Shown piece after piece: positions 26,671 to 39,839 of a stretch of DNA of 64,000 nucleotides (within the stretch, counting starts at the first letter, position 1; every line of letters starts with the position of its first letter). The notes under the pieces were generated by a model that had not been told where the DNA came from, did not search any database, and worked only from the letters and a program-made list of their open reading frames with translations. This DNA comes from Istiophorus platypterus (Eukaryota; Chordata; Actinopteri; Istiophoriformes; Istiophoridae). Both the position numbers and the translations under genes were made by a program. The stretch covers positions 11,342,714 to 11,406,713 of the forward strand of contig CM029111.1 in the NCBI GenBank assembly GCA_016859345.1, read 5' to 3'.

Positions 26671-28504
26671 GTTTTCCTAAAACTCCTTCCCGAACTGATG
26701 CCTTATGATAGATATATACTACTCATCTACAATCAGTGATGGCCACCCTTTGGCACCCTCATGAGCAGAGCAAATAAAATACAAAAAAAGGAAAGAAAGA
26801 AAGAGCAGTCTATCTAGCAGTGAACACATTAATGTACTGCTTTAAACAGACTAGTTTCTCCATTGTGGTTAATATTCAGCAGTTAATAGGCCAAATTCTT
26901 CAAATCAAAGTTAACCTCTGGCATAGGCCTTAAAAAAGTTACAGCCAGCTTCACTTTTGTTTCCTCATATTTGAAATGGCTGTATTTCACTATTTTTGTG
27001 CTTTCACAGGCATCATCAGGCTCAATTGGGTAACTCTGAAAAAGAAGAAAACAGATTACATCTATATCAGCAAAATTTAACCTTCAAGTAACCTTTTATG
27101 TAAGCTAAACCATCAACCTTTAAATTTTGAGTCATCTCAAACAAAGGCTTTGAATAGCTTCAGATATCTTCAAAGCACCTAAAAGAAGTAAAAGTGTATC
27201 TGTGAAAAAAATTGTTTTTTGCAATGTCTCAGACAAATGTCTCACTAAGCATGAATTTTTTCACCCCCCCAAAAAAAAAAAAAGAATATCTAACTCAATT
27301 TCGACAAAGGTCAACGCTGATTTCATGTCAGGCAAGCATTATCTGTTGAAAGTTTCTGTTTAACTGGAGCCCAGGAGTAGGAGGGAGATTGTGATCAAAC
27401 GACCAGAGAGCGTGGGAGGGTGTGACTACAGCACTAATCGACAGATCACATGGTGTGTGTATGTGTGTGTGTGCATTCACATTCTTGTATCTTTTGCTCT
27501 TGCTCTTGTGATCATTAGGCACTGAGCAGGCCAAGTATCTTAGTATCATTTCCTCTCTCCTTCTGTCTCTCCCATTCTCACTTCTGCATTCACACTACAA
27601 CATCCTATAAACACTGGTGTAAATAGAACTTGGAAAAAACATGACCTTGTTTGCTGAGTAAACATTCAAATATGAGAATAATGAAAAAAAAAAAAACGGA
27701 AATATTTTCACTTAAAATGAAATTATACATTATAACACTGTGGGTCTTCAGATGATTCCTCTGGCTCAGTGTGACCCCGATTTAGAAACTTACAGTATAC
27801 AGAAACTACACAGTCAAGGTCATATGATGGAATCAAAATTCCAGCAGAATTTGTAATATTCACCACATGAGTGTAAAAAACTGTTCATATGTGACGTGTC
27901 AGTATCGATGATGTAAAGTCAATAAATGCTTGTGTAGATATTTCGATATGGGATGTTACGCAGAGTGGAAAAGTGACTAATCATGGATTTTCAAGTGCGT
28001 AGACAGGCAGACCACAAATGCTATGGGCTGATAAGGAGCGGTCACACAGTCCAATTCACCTTGACATGGCTTTATTGCACAGCAAGGTGTGCTGGGGTCT
28101 CTCTGGGTGAAACCGGGCACTGATGTCCCTTAAATTGGTTCTTTGGGAGGAAATTCAGCACCCCAACATTATAACTTCACAGTTTCTGATGCGAAGGAGA
28201 CCTAATGGGCTCAGAGAAAGTGTGTAAAGTCTGCTAATCCACTGAGAAAAAAAGGTAACTGAGCTCATAAAAGCATCATGAGGAAAAGCCAAGGATGGGG
28301 AATCTTTGAAGGTAATTTCTGTGGACAAATGAAGTCACAAAGAAAAAGAGCCAATCACATGGCAGCGAGGCACAAAGAAGTGATTCCTACCAGCACACAC
28401 ACACTCAGCAGTGACAAAGCTAGTGTGAGACAGTGTCATAACTGTGTGTATGTTTCATGCTTTTCTTTACTATATATGTGTTCTTGGACGTGTATGAGCT
28501 TGTT

Positions 28505-28981
28505 GTAGTGTGTGTGTGTGTGTGTGTATGTGTGTATGTGTGTGTGTGCACGCATGCACGTGAGTGTGTGTGTGTGTGTGTATGAGTGACTCACCCCGTG
28601 TCAGTTACTCTGCTACTAAAGTGTCCTTTCCTTTTTTACTTCACACCTCTCTTCACAGTTATCTATTTTTGGGCCATGTTAGCAGAACTAGTAGTATCCA
28701 GCAGATCTCTCTCCTTCACACACACACACACTCACACACACACACACACACACGCTACAACATACAAAACCCACTGGGAGTGTTTTGGAAGAGCAAGAGG
28801 AGACGTGCAACCTTTATGGTGCACTGGCACAAAATCTGTTTCGATGGAGCAGACAGAAATATCCAGGGTTACTCGCAAAGTGAAAAATATCGTATTGCAT
28901 AAGATGGTGAGAGGACCTGACCAAGTAAATGCAACAGTAGCCCTCTCCCACAAAGGCACACAAACACTCATTCACTCACAG

Positions 28982-29045
<64 letters not shown>

Positions 29046-29221
29046 GCATTGGCTCAGATAGACACGCACACATACATACACAGTGATGTCCTAATAGCGT
29101 CCTGCAGGCAGGCGGGCATAGGCGGGCCGGGGTAGAGAAACTGGAGCTGAGGCAGAGTGCTGACTCAGGGAACAAACCAGTGAGAGAGAGAGAGAGAGAG
29201 ACTGGTGCGCGTGTGTGTGTA

Positions 29222-29280
<59 letters not shown>
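28505..29280. repeat. Cluster of GT, CA and GA microsatellites
   Basis: (GT)n at about 28507-28580, (CA)n at 28717-28753 and 28983-29041, then (GA)n at about 29181-29201, (GT)n at 29210-29239 and (GA)n at 29239-29277. The open frames here are translated repeats. Confidence 0.93.
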
Positions 29281-29282
<2 letters not shown>

Positions 29283-29289
29283 GGGGGGG

Positions 29290-31260
29290 CACATTGTGCT
29301 ACACAGAGGCCTCGCAACTAGCGTGTGCAAACCAGAATGACATGACAACCACAGTGAGGACTATATATTGTTTTACCCGCCAGTTTTAAGTTTAAGGCCA
29401 AAGCTGCTTGCTGCCGTGACAACGAAACAAAAAAAACAAAGTTCTACACTTGTAAGAATTCCATTGAAAAGAAAGGAGAAGTAAAAAGAAGAAGTCTATC
29501 TCAGCATGTCCTTTGCTTTTTAGTTGTATTTTTTCACTCCTCATTTGTTCCTCTGAGTAATTGCTTTGTCAGTGCTCCAATAATTGTTCCACTATTATAA
29601 AGCCCAAGAATTATTCTATTTAAGAATCTACTGACCAAGTCAGGGAACTTGTAAAGCAGTGACATTGCTAAAAAGAAGTCAGATGGAGCAAATCACATGA
29701 GCATTGAGATGATCTGACAGATCATCATCATCAAATTAGCCAAACTTATTTGGAAGAGAAAAAGAGAGTGAATGGTGATATTACAACCCAAACCGTAAGG
29801 GTGCAAGTAAGAAATTATTGTTATTATCGATTAGTCTGTCAATTATTTTGTGATGAATCAATTCATTACTTACTTTATTAAATGTCATAAACTTGTGAAA
29901 AACGCCAATCAGATCTTCCAAAAGCCCAAAGTGACGTCTGCAAACATTCTTTTTTGTCTGGCTGAAAGTCACAAACTCATGGAAAAGCAAAATTTCCTCA
30001 AATTTGAAACCTGAAAGCAGAGAATGTGAGGCATTTTTTACAGTTTTTTCTTTAAATAAGAAAAAAATGAATCAATCATCAAAATATTTGCCATTTCAAA
30101 TCTAGTTGTAAACAACCACTACAATTTACAGACCAACTTGCCAGATCAACTTAACATACTTTGACACAGTTTTCCTTTGCAGTGAGTGGACTGGTTAGCA
30201 CTCGATTCCAAATCTGAGGAGTAGATTCTGGGGGAAGTGAGGCCGTTTCCTCATCAGCGTGTGTTTTCCCTTACCTCAACCCGAATCAAACTTTATCCCA
30301 AACCAAAACCTTACCCTAACCCTAGCCAGGGATCTCGGCCTAATCCCTAAATCTAATATCCACAATGAGGGATAATGCTTGCATTTTGGGAACACTCACT
30401 CTTGTTTTTAACTTGAAAAAGGATATTGGTGTGTTAAACTGCGACGCTAGCGGCTGAAATGAGTTTCTCCCATGTCTGGGCTCAGTCTAAGGGACAGTGT
30501 GAGGAGCGTTGACATCTGGAAGGAGCTGGATGTAGGACTGCTGCTCCTTCACGCGTCTAACGGAGCCAGTTGAGGTGCTCCAGGCATCTGATTAGGATGA
30601 CTCCTGGGTGCCCTCATTTGGAGGTTTTCCAGGCATGTCCAACCATGAGGAGACCCTTGGGTAGTTTCTGGGGAGAGGGACATCTGAAATTTTCATTTTA
30701 GTCTGCTGCCCCAGATTATGGAGGGATGGACTCAGTCAAGGTGTAGAAACATCTCAAAGATGACCAAGAGAAATGAGGGGCACCTGAGCTGAATTTCAAG
30801 GGTCTAAATACTAACGTCAATGTAATATTTCATTTTTTTTCCTTTTAAATAAATTGGAAAAAATTCTAAAATTCTGTTTTCACGTTGTCATTATTGAATG
30901 TAGATTGAGAAGGGGAAAAAGGAATTGGAACCATTTAAACAATAGGCTGCAACATAACAAAATGTGAAAAGGGGGTCTGAGGACTTACTGAATGCACTGT
31001 ACAAAGACTATGCTCTAAACAAAAGAGAAACAAGTCAGCAACATCCAGGTGGTTTTGTTTTACTGTCAGATTTCACTTCCCCTATTTCTCTCTCTCTCTC
31101 TCTCTCTTTCCCGTACTTGTCCCCTTGTTGTCTTCCTCTGTCTTTCCTGTTTCATTATTTGTCCTTTCTCTCTGGCTAAAAATACTTGCTGCCCTGTCAC
31201 TATAACAGATCACCTCAGAGGAAATTTGCTGCCAGCAGTGGACAGTGTTTGATACAGAAG
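29290..31260. other. Unique non-coding sequence
   Basis: AT-rich, with stops in all frames. No exon, RNA gene or named repeat recognised; a short (TC)n run sits at about 31087-31108. Confidence 0.4.
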
Positions 31261-31275
31261 CAACACCACCCACTC

Positions 31276-31324
31276 TACACACACACACTCACACGCAAAC
31301 ACACACACACACACTCACACGCAA

Positions 31325-31392
<68 letters not shown>

Positions 31393-31395
31393 ACG
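31276..31395. repeat. (CA)n microsatellite
   Basis: CA repeats broken by CTCACACGCAAA units in the first half, then a nearly pure run. A smaller (CA)n lies at 31612-31648 and (GA)n at 31799-31821. Confidence 0.95.
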
Positions 31396-31798
31396 CTGAA
31401 CACACACATGCCACGGGCCTTGGATCATAATGGTGTCAGTGGATTAGTATTTGTGGGCTTATATATAAAGCGTATTTGTGTGTGTGTTAAACAAACAGGT
31501 GCAGGAACCTCATGAGGCAGGCTGAGCTGTTGGAGGGTTGACAGTGTAGGTGCAATTGTTACATTAGGTCAAAGCAGTTGGAGAGCTGGAATAACAGATA
31601 CTATCCCACTTACACACACACACGCACACACACACACACACACACACCAAAACACAAAAACACAAACACACAGTTGCACCTGTGCTTTGCTGTTCAATAT
31701 AGTGTGTGAGAGAACTACCGAGTGGAGCGACGCAGACATTGGAAATATGTGTGACCAAATGTCCTGGAGGGTATGTGTGAAAATGGGTTTTTATGCAG

Positions 31799-31829
<31 letters not shown>

Positions 31830-32405
31830 GGTGCAAAAGAAAACACGAGTGGGGTTGACAGGCCACTCCTGTGACTCGTAAGAAAATTAAATAAACAACA
31901 ACTTCTCACTCCCGCTTTCACACTTGATGTGTAACTCAGCCAAGTCTGTCGGAGATGGCGTAAGGTGTCACTTTTGGTGCTCAGGAGAATTTCCTTCGTG
32001 TTGCCTGTTCCCATGGCAACCGAGCAGTGACCCGTGGTGACCCCCCCTGAGAACCAGGGAGGGGACGACGGTGGAGTCGTCATGTAGCACAGGTCAGTGG
32101 ATGAATTGCCGGTGTTCATCAGTTCTTGTGGTGGTCAATGGCGAAGTCAATAATCGGCCTTGATGATAAAGACAGACTGTTCCTGTATGGATGAAATGAT
32201 CTTTAGGGACGTGGCACATGAACCTGTAAACTATTACTCATGTGCCTATGTATGAAAATGTTTGTAAATGTGATCCAACGATTAACTTGCTTTTGATATT
32301 TCTATGTTTTCATTGTGTTTGTTGCATGTGACTGTTGTGTTTTCTTACATTCACGGCAGCCTCCCTCCCTTTCTTTCTTCCCATCTCCCCATCTCTCTCA
32401 ACGTC

Positions 32406-32415
32406 TGTGTGTGTG

Positions 32416-32458
<43 letters not shown>
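32406..32458. repeat. (GT)n microsatellite
   Basis: About 25 GT units with a GCGTGTAT interruption at the left side. The 32460-35800 stretch that follows has short GT/CA-rich and GA-rich segments (for instance 35500-35690) and no supported gene. Confidence 0.95.
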
Positions 32459-32460
<2 letters not shown>

Positions 32461-35400
32461 ATGTTTGAGTATCTGTGTGTCCATCCGTGTGTTGGTGTGT
32501 GTAAAAGCAAGGCCACAGCCCCGCTACCTGTATTTCAACAGGCCGTGTTGTCTCATTATTAGAGTGACATTTGTGCAGTCCTGCCGAGCCATCTGGATGC
32601 GTCCCACACACATGTGAGCAAAACCAGTCTGGATTTGGATCTGACTCACATCAAACAGCCTCTCTGCCCACACACACACATTAACACACAAGCTAACACA
32701 AACACCAAATACGGACAGCATAAATAGAGAAGATTCCAGTAGCGCATATCTGACATTTAACAAAACAGAGGGATTACGAAGATATTTAGACAAGAAATCC
32801 AACAGATGCTTCACAGTTAGACTTTCAAATCACAAAAGTGGGGGCTCATTAGAAAACAGCTGCACATAAAGATGTAGACAGCAGCAGAGAAAGTACAGAA
32901 TGTAGTGACCTCCACTTTTAATGTCAATCTCATTGGGGTGTGTAATCTTGAACGAGTGCGTGTGTTTGTGTGCGTGTGTGTGCGTGTGTGCACATGTGCA
33001 CGTGTATGTATGGGACAGCCCCACAATGAATGCAAATGGCTGTACAAGTGCCACAGGTTGGAGTTGTGAAACTGTGTCTATGGCTCACTGGCAAAGAGGA
33101 AGATGTATCAGACTGCTCTATTGTCCAGGAAAGTCCCAAATCTGAATATGTGATCAAAGCTATCGTTTTACTCTTAGTTTCAACGAGATAAAATCAATGA
33201 ATGTGAAAGTTCATGGCATCAAAAGAGAAAAGACAATCAAACAGAGAGTAGAATGAACAATATCTACATAATCATTGCATAAAATTAAGAGGTCACACTC
33301 AAAAGTGGAAGAAAACGATTTTTTTTTGTGTTGATGCTTTTGTTATTTCAAATTCCCAGAATAACAATTATTTCATGTATACTGTGGCTACTAGGAGTTA
33401 AGAGGACAGATAAAAGGTCTGTGCAAGTAAAATGTAGATGAGATCAAAGACTCTGAGCATGCTAATTCAAAAATGCTGCATCTGGACCAATTTTATATCC
33501 TGGTTTCAGAGCAAGCTACAACCTATTGAGGGGACGCTATGACTGTCGCTCGACATTTTTGAAAAGACCAAATGTAGTTTCACTATGACTGTGTCAGTGC
33601 AGCCAGCCAGAGAAAAACACAAGTGCACACACATGTGAACCAAGGGACTGAATGCTAACTTGTAGTTAGCATTCTGAGTCATTATCAAATAAATGCTATT
33701 GGTGTGGTAGTGAAAGGTGAATGCACTCTTTAGATTTCCCTCTCTGGGGCTCCCTAAGGAGAATGCAGGGCCTCCAGAGTCCATTACCTGAATGGCTCCG
33801 TGCATGCAAGTTGCAGAATGCCACTGTGATGTTCATTGACATGCTGCATGCAAGGTAGGTCTCTCTCTATCCCCTTCATCTCTCTCTCTCTCTCTCTCTT
33901 TCCCTCCTACCTTCTCTCATCTATAATTGATTGCTCCCACTGTACCAACTTCATTTGCTAACTGTGAATAATGAATGAGACACGGAGTGGAGGCGCTTTT
34001 TCCTCTCCGCTGGTTTGATACCCGATTAGCCGTTTACAGTGTATCTATGCTATCCGTGACCAGGCATGGGGTTCCCAATGTGTGCCACCATGTGAAGAAA
34101 CGCAGCCAAGAAGGCTGCTATGCCTCAGGGAGAAAAGGCATGACAGCGTGAAAAAAATGTAATCATTCAAAAAATATATATATATAAATAAATAAAAAAT
34201 CAATCCCATTGATTAGCTTTATTTAAGACCAAGGAACAGGCATAATTTATGACGAGGCAAAAGGCAAGTGCTAAAGCGACGAGCATGTTGTTTTAATACA
34301 TGACTGAAGCTTGTGAGGCAGTGAAACAGCTGGGTTCTTGTATGGACCCTGTGACTTATGGTGAATGTATTCCCATTATAGCAGTCTCACACTTTGTAAG
34401 CATCTTCACACATATGTACACATGGGTGCACATACTACATACTCACTTGCACATAGTCACACACTTGCAAATACATGCGGGAAAACCCATAGTGCATAGG
34501 AACAAACTGCAACTTTGCTGCATTGAGATGTGCTCTTTTGAGGTTCATGCCATGTGATGCACATTCCACCTACCTCCTCTGCACAGCTCAATGGACAAGC
34601 TACAGTATGTCCAACACGCACATTCTCTCACTCACACTCAACTCACACTCAACCCAGTTCATTAATAGCGTGTTTCAGTTCCACAATGCACCAGAGAAGT
34701 GCTGGCAAAGCAATTTAGAGTGCAGGGGCTGAAGATGACACTGCTGTTGTTGGGGGGTAAATTTACGTCAAAGGCTCAAAATGGCGCCTCATATGTCCTG
34801 GAAAAGCTGACATGAGTGGCATGCCCACCACCCCCCCTGCTGCACCTTCAGCCCTTTACTGTCCCACACGAACGCCCACACACACATACAGTATCCTCAT
34901 TTATGAAAAAGGGACATTTGCTGACACAGACATGCACAGAAACAGATGAAAGAGCCACATTGTTACCAGTCTGCTGTTGGAGAAAGTTGTAATTGACAGA
35001 AGGGGCTCGGTGTGGGCAGCAGAGGGCTGACGACATAGCGGCTGTCTCAACTCTCTGCAACCTGATGGAATGAGTGTGTGTTTGTGTTTGGAAGGACAAC
35101 CGCCATGGAGGCCATGATAGCCCTGATGGCCGTGATGGCAATAATGACAATGCAATAATGAGGATGCGACAGAGGAGGACAGCGGTGAAGAGAAGGTGGA
35201 GGTTGGGAATGAGGGTGACATCTATGGTTATTCAGTCTTCAGCTCCTTCTCAAGTATAATGCTTATATGTCTGCAAAGCATCAACGTCCTTTTGTATCCA
35301 ATTGCATCTCTAACTCTGCTCTTCCCTCTGTTACCTTCTCTCTCTCAGTCTGTCTCTTTTTTCTGGCCACACATCCACACACTACACACAGAGAGACCCT

Positions 35401-35812
35401 GAGTGTGTGCCTCTACCCTATAGAGTTAGAGGATGTCTGAGTCTGAATAAGTTTTGATCTGCAGAGGTAGATACGCAGAAGCACAGTTATAAAGAGAGAC
35501 GGAGGAAGGGTTGCGAGTGAAAAGACTTAGAACATAAGAGAGCGTGAGTGCGTGAGAAAGAGAGATGTACTGTAGGGAGCTGGAGGGAGATGGAGAGAGA
35601 AAGCAAGAGAGAGACGGAGGGAGAATAGATGAGCATGAGAGTGTGTGAGAGAGATAAATTGAGACAGAGAGAGCAGGAGGAGGGGGAGAGTGTAAACAGC
35701 AGAAGGTTCACTGGGTTCAGTGTGCAGTAGAGGAGCTGAAAGATGGGCATCAGAACTCAAGGCCCAGGGGGCTGGATAGTGGTGCGTGACTCACATACTC
35801 ATGCATACATTC

Positions 35813-35815
35813 ACA

Positions 35816-35864
<49 letters not shown>
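35813..35864. repeat. (GCAC)n/(CA)n microsatellite
   Basis: Five or so GCAC units pass into a pure CA run. Confidence 0.95.
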
Positions 35865-35866
<2 letters not shown>

Positions 35867-35899
35867 AAATGTATGCACACGCACGCATGCTGTGTGTGT

Positions 35900-38800
35900 G
35901 TGTTCTGCGATGAGGAACATCTAAATGCAATTTTATTTCTGAACATGAACCAATACAAACACAAACCCCAGGGACACAATCTGAGTTCAAAGATAATAAA
36001 GCCAATTGAAAAGTTTGACATATTGACACCTTTTTTGTCTTGTCATCATGGTACCACCAACAAATCTTTCTACAGGTTCTCATTAGTATATCAATAAATG
36101 GATTCAGATACTTTGGGGAAATTGCTTTATGGTGGCATTCTCAGATTTAACCATTGTTTTTTTGTTACCTGTTTGTAATGTAAACTCTGTCCTACAGTTG
36201 GCTTTCCTGTGGTTTTGTTGTGTTGAGTCACAAATACATAATATCACACAAAATGATCTGACATTTTCACAGACAAAAAAGAAAAGAACACAAAATATAG
36301 TTGGCCTTTATATTTCTTTATATTCATAGGTCACTTAAACCATGTTACTGTGTGGTTTGTTTTTTTTAATCTGGCAATTACTAATATCCACACAAGAGTA
36401 CTAAGTTCACTGTTGTATATCAGTGCCAAGGCTCAGCATGACAAGTCAAACCGATACTGTCAGTCACACAATCCAAGCAGCCTGTTTTCTCCACATGAGT
36501 CACTAGATCTCATCTAGTTGCCGAAAAAACACTGCACATGCTTGCAAAAACCCTCATGTTACCCCAACACTGATCCACAGCTCGTGTGTAGAGACACACA
36601 TACCATCAAAGAGCTGTGATCATTTCAAATTTCGGACCTTACGGAGTGAATTATAGATTACAAAGCATATGCATCCAGAGGAGCAGGAAGACAAATCACA
36701 ACTGAGATGTGCCATATCACACTGAGCTTTGTGCCGTCAGAAAGTTTTAATAACATAACGGGTAGATATACTGTTGCTGTCATATCCACCGCTGGCAAGG
36801 ACAAACTGAGAGTGTTGAATTAGGTGGCTGTATTTATAAAACATTACTGCTTTAAAAGAAGCTGTCACTCAATATTCCATTCTTTTAAATTTCTGGCAAG
36901 GTAAAGTTCTGTTTCCCACAAAAGGTTGTGCTTCTTACATCAGTAGCAGGCATAATCCTGACAATGTTGTACTCTCACAATGGCTAATTAACACCTTGAC
37001 AGAGCATCGTGCTCCTCTCTCTGAGAACAAAGGCACTGCAACTGTCGCCTCTCCGTCCTGCCACATTTTGCAAACAGCACCCAGATACTCTCTAGCAGGG
37101 AGGCTCAAAGGCACAGGTTGGAACAGGCAGGTGTGCACATTCGCGCATGTGGCACTTGGATGTCTGTTGCCATGGTGACCCCCAGAATATCCCCACACAG
37201 CACAATGTGATATTTTTAATAAAGTTTGAGGGCTTTGACTTTACTGTCTGGTGAGACTGTGAAGATGTGAAGTGAAGATGTCAACTTTTTTATTTTTTTT
37301 ATTTTTGTCTGTTGCTGAGACTTAGCTGTGTTATTCAGCTGAAAAAAATCAGCAGTTTGTGTCAGCGGGTTTACTGTGTATTGCTCAATCGAAGTTTAAG
37401 ATGAATGCAATGGGAATAGTAACTATAGTGACCATGAATAGTGTGTGTGTGTGCAAATGTGAACGCATGTGTCTGTGACTCTGTCTTTATGTGTGCGTGC
37501 ATGCATTTGTGCATGCGCAAATGTGTATATTTACCACAGTATGACTCACAACCCACATCAGAGACTATGCTGCAGAAAATTGAGACAACACAGTTTCAAA
37601 GAGGAAGCCAGCATTGAAAGAGCCGAAAGAGCAACAGGTACAACACACACACATGCACACACACATGCACATGCACACACGCAGGCATACACATTCATGC
37701 ACACATGGATATTAACATTGTGTAACAGTCACTGGAAATCCCCTTTTGTTCACCTGAATGAATTAAACCTGGGAGTAACTGAAACCTGAAAATACAAATT
37801 TGAAATGTGATCATGGTTGTGTTTCATTTCCCAAACAAACATCTACTCAAAAGCAACTAGAACACCAGACACACTTGATTTTTTGGTTGGCCAAGGTAAC
37901 AGAAAATCTAGAAAAATACGAGTATTAAATATTGTCATGTTCTGAATTTCACTTACCGAAGTGGCAAAGTCCCTTTTGTGTTGCAAAAAAGTGGTGACAT
38001 TTTTAAAGGAATTACTGCGCATAACTTTACACGGCAGGTTCTTCTTTAGAGTTCGCTGAAATGTAATACACAGTCTACACCAGCAGATGCCAATATTGAC
38101 TCAGCAGTGAAGTAAAGATCAGGAACTTTTAAGATTTACTGTAATGTACTCTGCAGTGGATGAGGTGTTCACGTATGCAGTAATGGGGAAGGTCTTCTCT
38201 CACATCCTTGAGAAATATCAACAGCTGTATGAGTTGTTGTCAGACCCCAGCGCCAGAAAATCAGATCTCAGAATAGATTGCCCTTGAAATTTTGCTGCTG
38301 AAAGACTATATTTTAAGTATCACTGAGGTCATAGGTGACCACAGCACCAGAATATTTAGCAGAACAGGCTATGAATCATATCTTGTTAAACTTCTTTAGC
38401 CCCTTATGCAGTCTGCAATGAGTTTTCCGTGACATTAGTGGTTAGACTTTAGCAGCCGTTTCCAGCTGAAGTGTGATGTAATTGGCTGTTAGAAGCCTCT
38501 TATTAGGAAAGGGGGAGTAAGAACCTGCAAGAGCCCATGATGCTAAGTGCCCATTAGCCCATCATGTGTGACAGTTGCAGTGTGTGTTTGCCTCAGTGTG
38601 TGCATTTGTGGGAATATACGTGTTTAAAATGATCTTTTTCACATGTGTGTATGCTTATCTACACATTAGTACATGCAATTGTACATGCAAAATTAATGTA
38701 AAAAAAATCTGCAAAAGAATCTGATGTGATTTGCAATCAGCAAAGAGTTGAAGTAAATTTCTTTATTGAGTTTCCCAAATTTTATGCAAACAAACAAAAA

Positions 38801-39430
38801 AATCAACTGAACCACAAATCTCTGCAAACTTACTTATTACTATAAAGGAACATGAGTGGAAATGTGAGGGACAGAGGTACCTTCCGTTGTTATTAATACA
38901 TAATTAATAGCTTACTTTCTAATAAGCCATCAAGTCTAAATGTAACAGGCCATTGATATAGGGAAATGGGTTTCTCACCTTTTAATTAGCTCTCAAGGCT
39001 TTTGGTGTTAATATTAATAAGTTTAAGGACAGATGCTTTGCCAATGTTTGTTTTTTTGTTTTTTTTAAATTGAATTTAAGTGCTGACTAAAAATACAAAG
39101 GTAATGCAAACGGATTTTGCACAGCCCGGGATGGCAAAAAAATGTTGGTTTGTTATTGTTATCATATCATATATGTCATGGGGTGTACTTCACAGTCTGT
39201 GGAAAGAGTTGTATAATGTCTTGTACAGTGTGATTTGGCTCTAGAAGAGCTTCGTTGAGTCTGAGAAAATAACTCCTTGTAATTTCATCGGGATTGTCTA
39301 AATTTAGGCCTGGAGAATATAAATGTTTAACTGGAAGCTTGCGTTATATAGAATTTCAAAGATGGTTTGATGTGAAGACACTAATGGGTTGGATAACGGA
39401 ATATGTAGAATCCAGCATTTTTATCCACAC
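35900..39430. other. Non-coding sequence; possible conserved element near 38.4-39.0 kb
   Basis: No exon is supported. The segment at about 38880-39020 carries several TAAT/ATTA homeodomain-type cores close together (TACATAATTAATAG, TTTTAATTAGC, GTTAATATTAATAAG). This would suit a regulatory element, but AT-rich DNA gives such cores by chance and I could not test conservation. Confidence 0.25.
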
Positions 39431-39434
39431 TTGC

Positions 39435-39835
39435 ATTGTGGCCTCATGGTTTGCAATGTCTGGACTGATTGCCATGGAATTTAGTAAAGACATTCATGTT
39501 CTCACCAGGATTTATCCTACCGACTTTTCCTGTAGCGCCACCATGAGGTTTACATTTTTGATTTTGAGTGGAATATCTTGACGAATGTTGGAAGGATTTC
39601 TTTAAATTTGCTTTATTGAAGGTCCCTAGAGGATAAATATTTTATTTTTCCTTTAAAAAAAAAACAACAATCTCTGTGTTTGGTTCTAATTAGGAAATCT
39701 TGGCAAGTGAAGTAGGTAAATATTGGCTACTAAAGACTGTTTAGCAGCAGCATTATCACTGTAAGCTTGGTAGCATACAGATGTTAGCATTTAGCTCAAA
39801 GCAAATCTGTGCCTGTAGAGACTAAAGAATCTGCA
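39435..39835 (+). repeat. Dispersed fish repeat, copy 2
   Basis: Shares TTAGCATTTAGCTCAAAGCA (here at about 39784-39803) and the neighbouring CTGTGCC with the copy at 4838-5265. Its left part has the GATTGCCATGGAATTTAG / GACATTCATGTT / GCGCCACCATGAGG string typical of the family. Unrelated sequence, about 39590-39740, seems to interrupt or replace the middle. The open frame at 39294-39581 is within this repeat and is not a gene. Confidence 0.65.
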
Positions 39836-39839
39836 TCTC

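Noticed and set aside
30311..30325. TTACCCTAACCCTAG, telomere-like
   Set aside because: Only two units, which is expected by chance and not an interstitial telomere.
39294..39581. 95-codon plus-strand open frame
   Set aside because: It overlaps the second copy of the dispersed fish repeat and has no protein similarity that I recognise.
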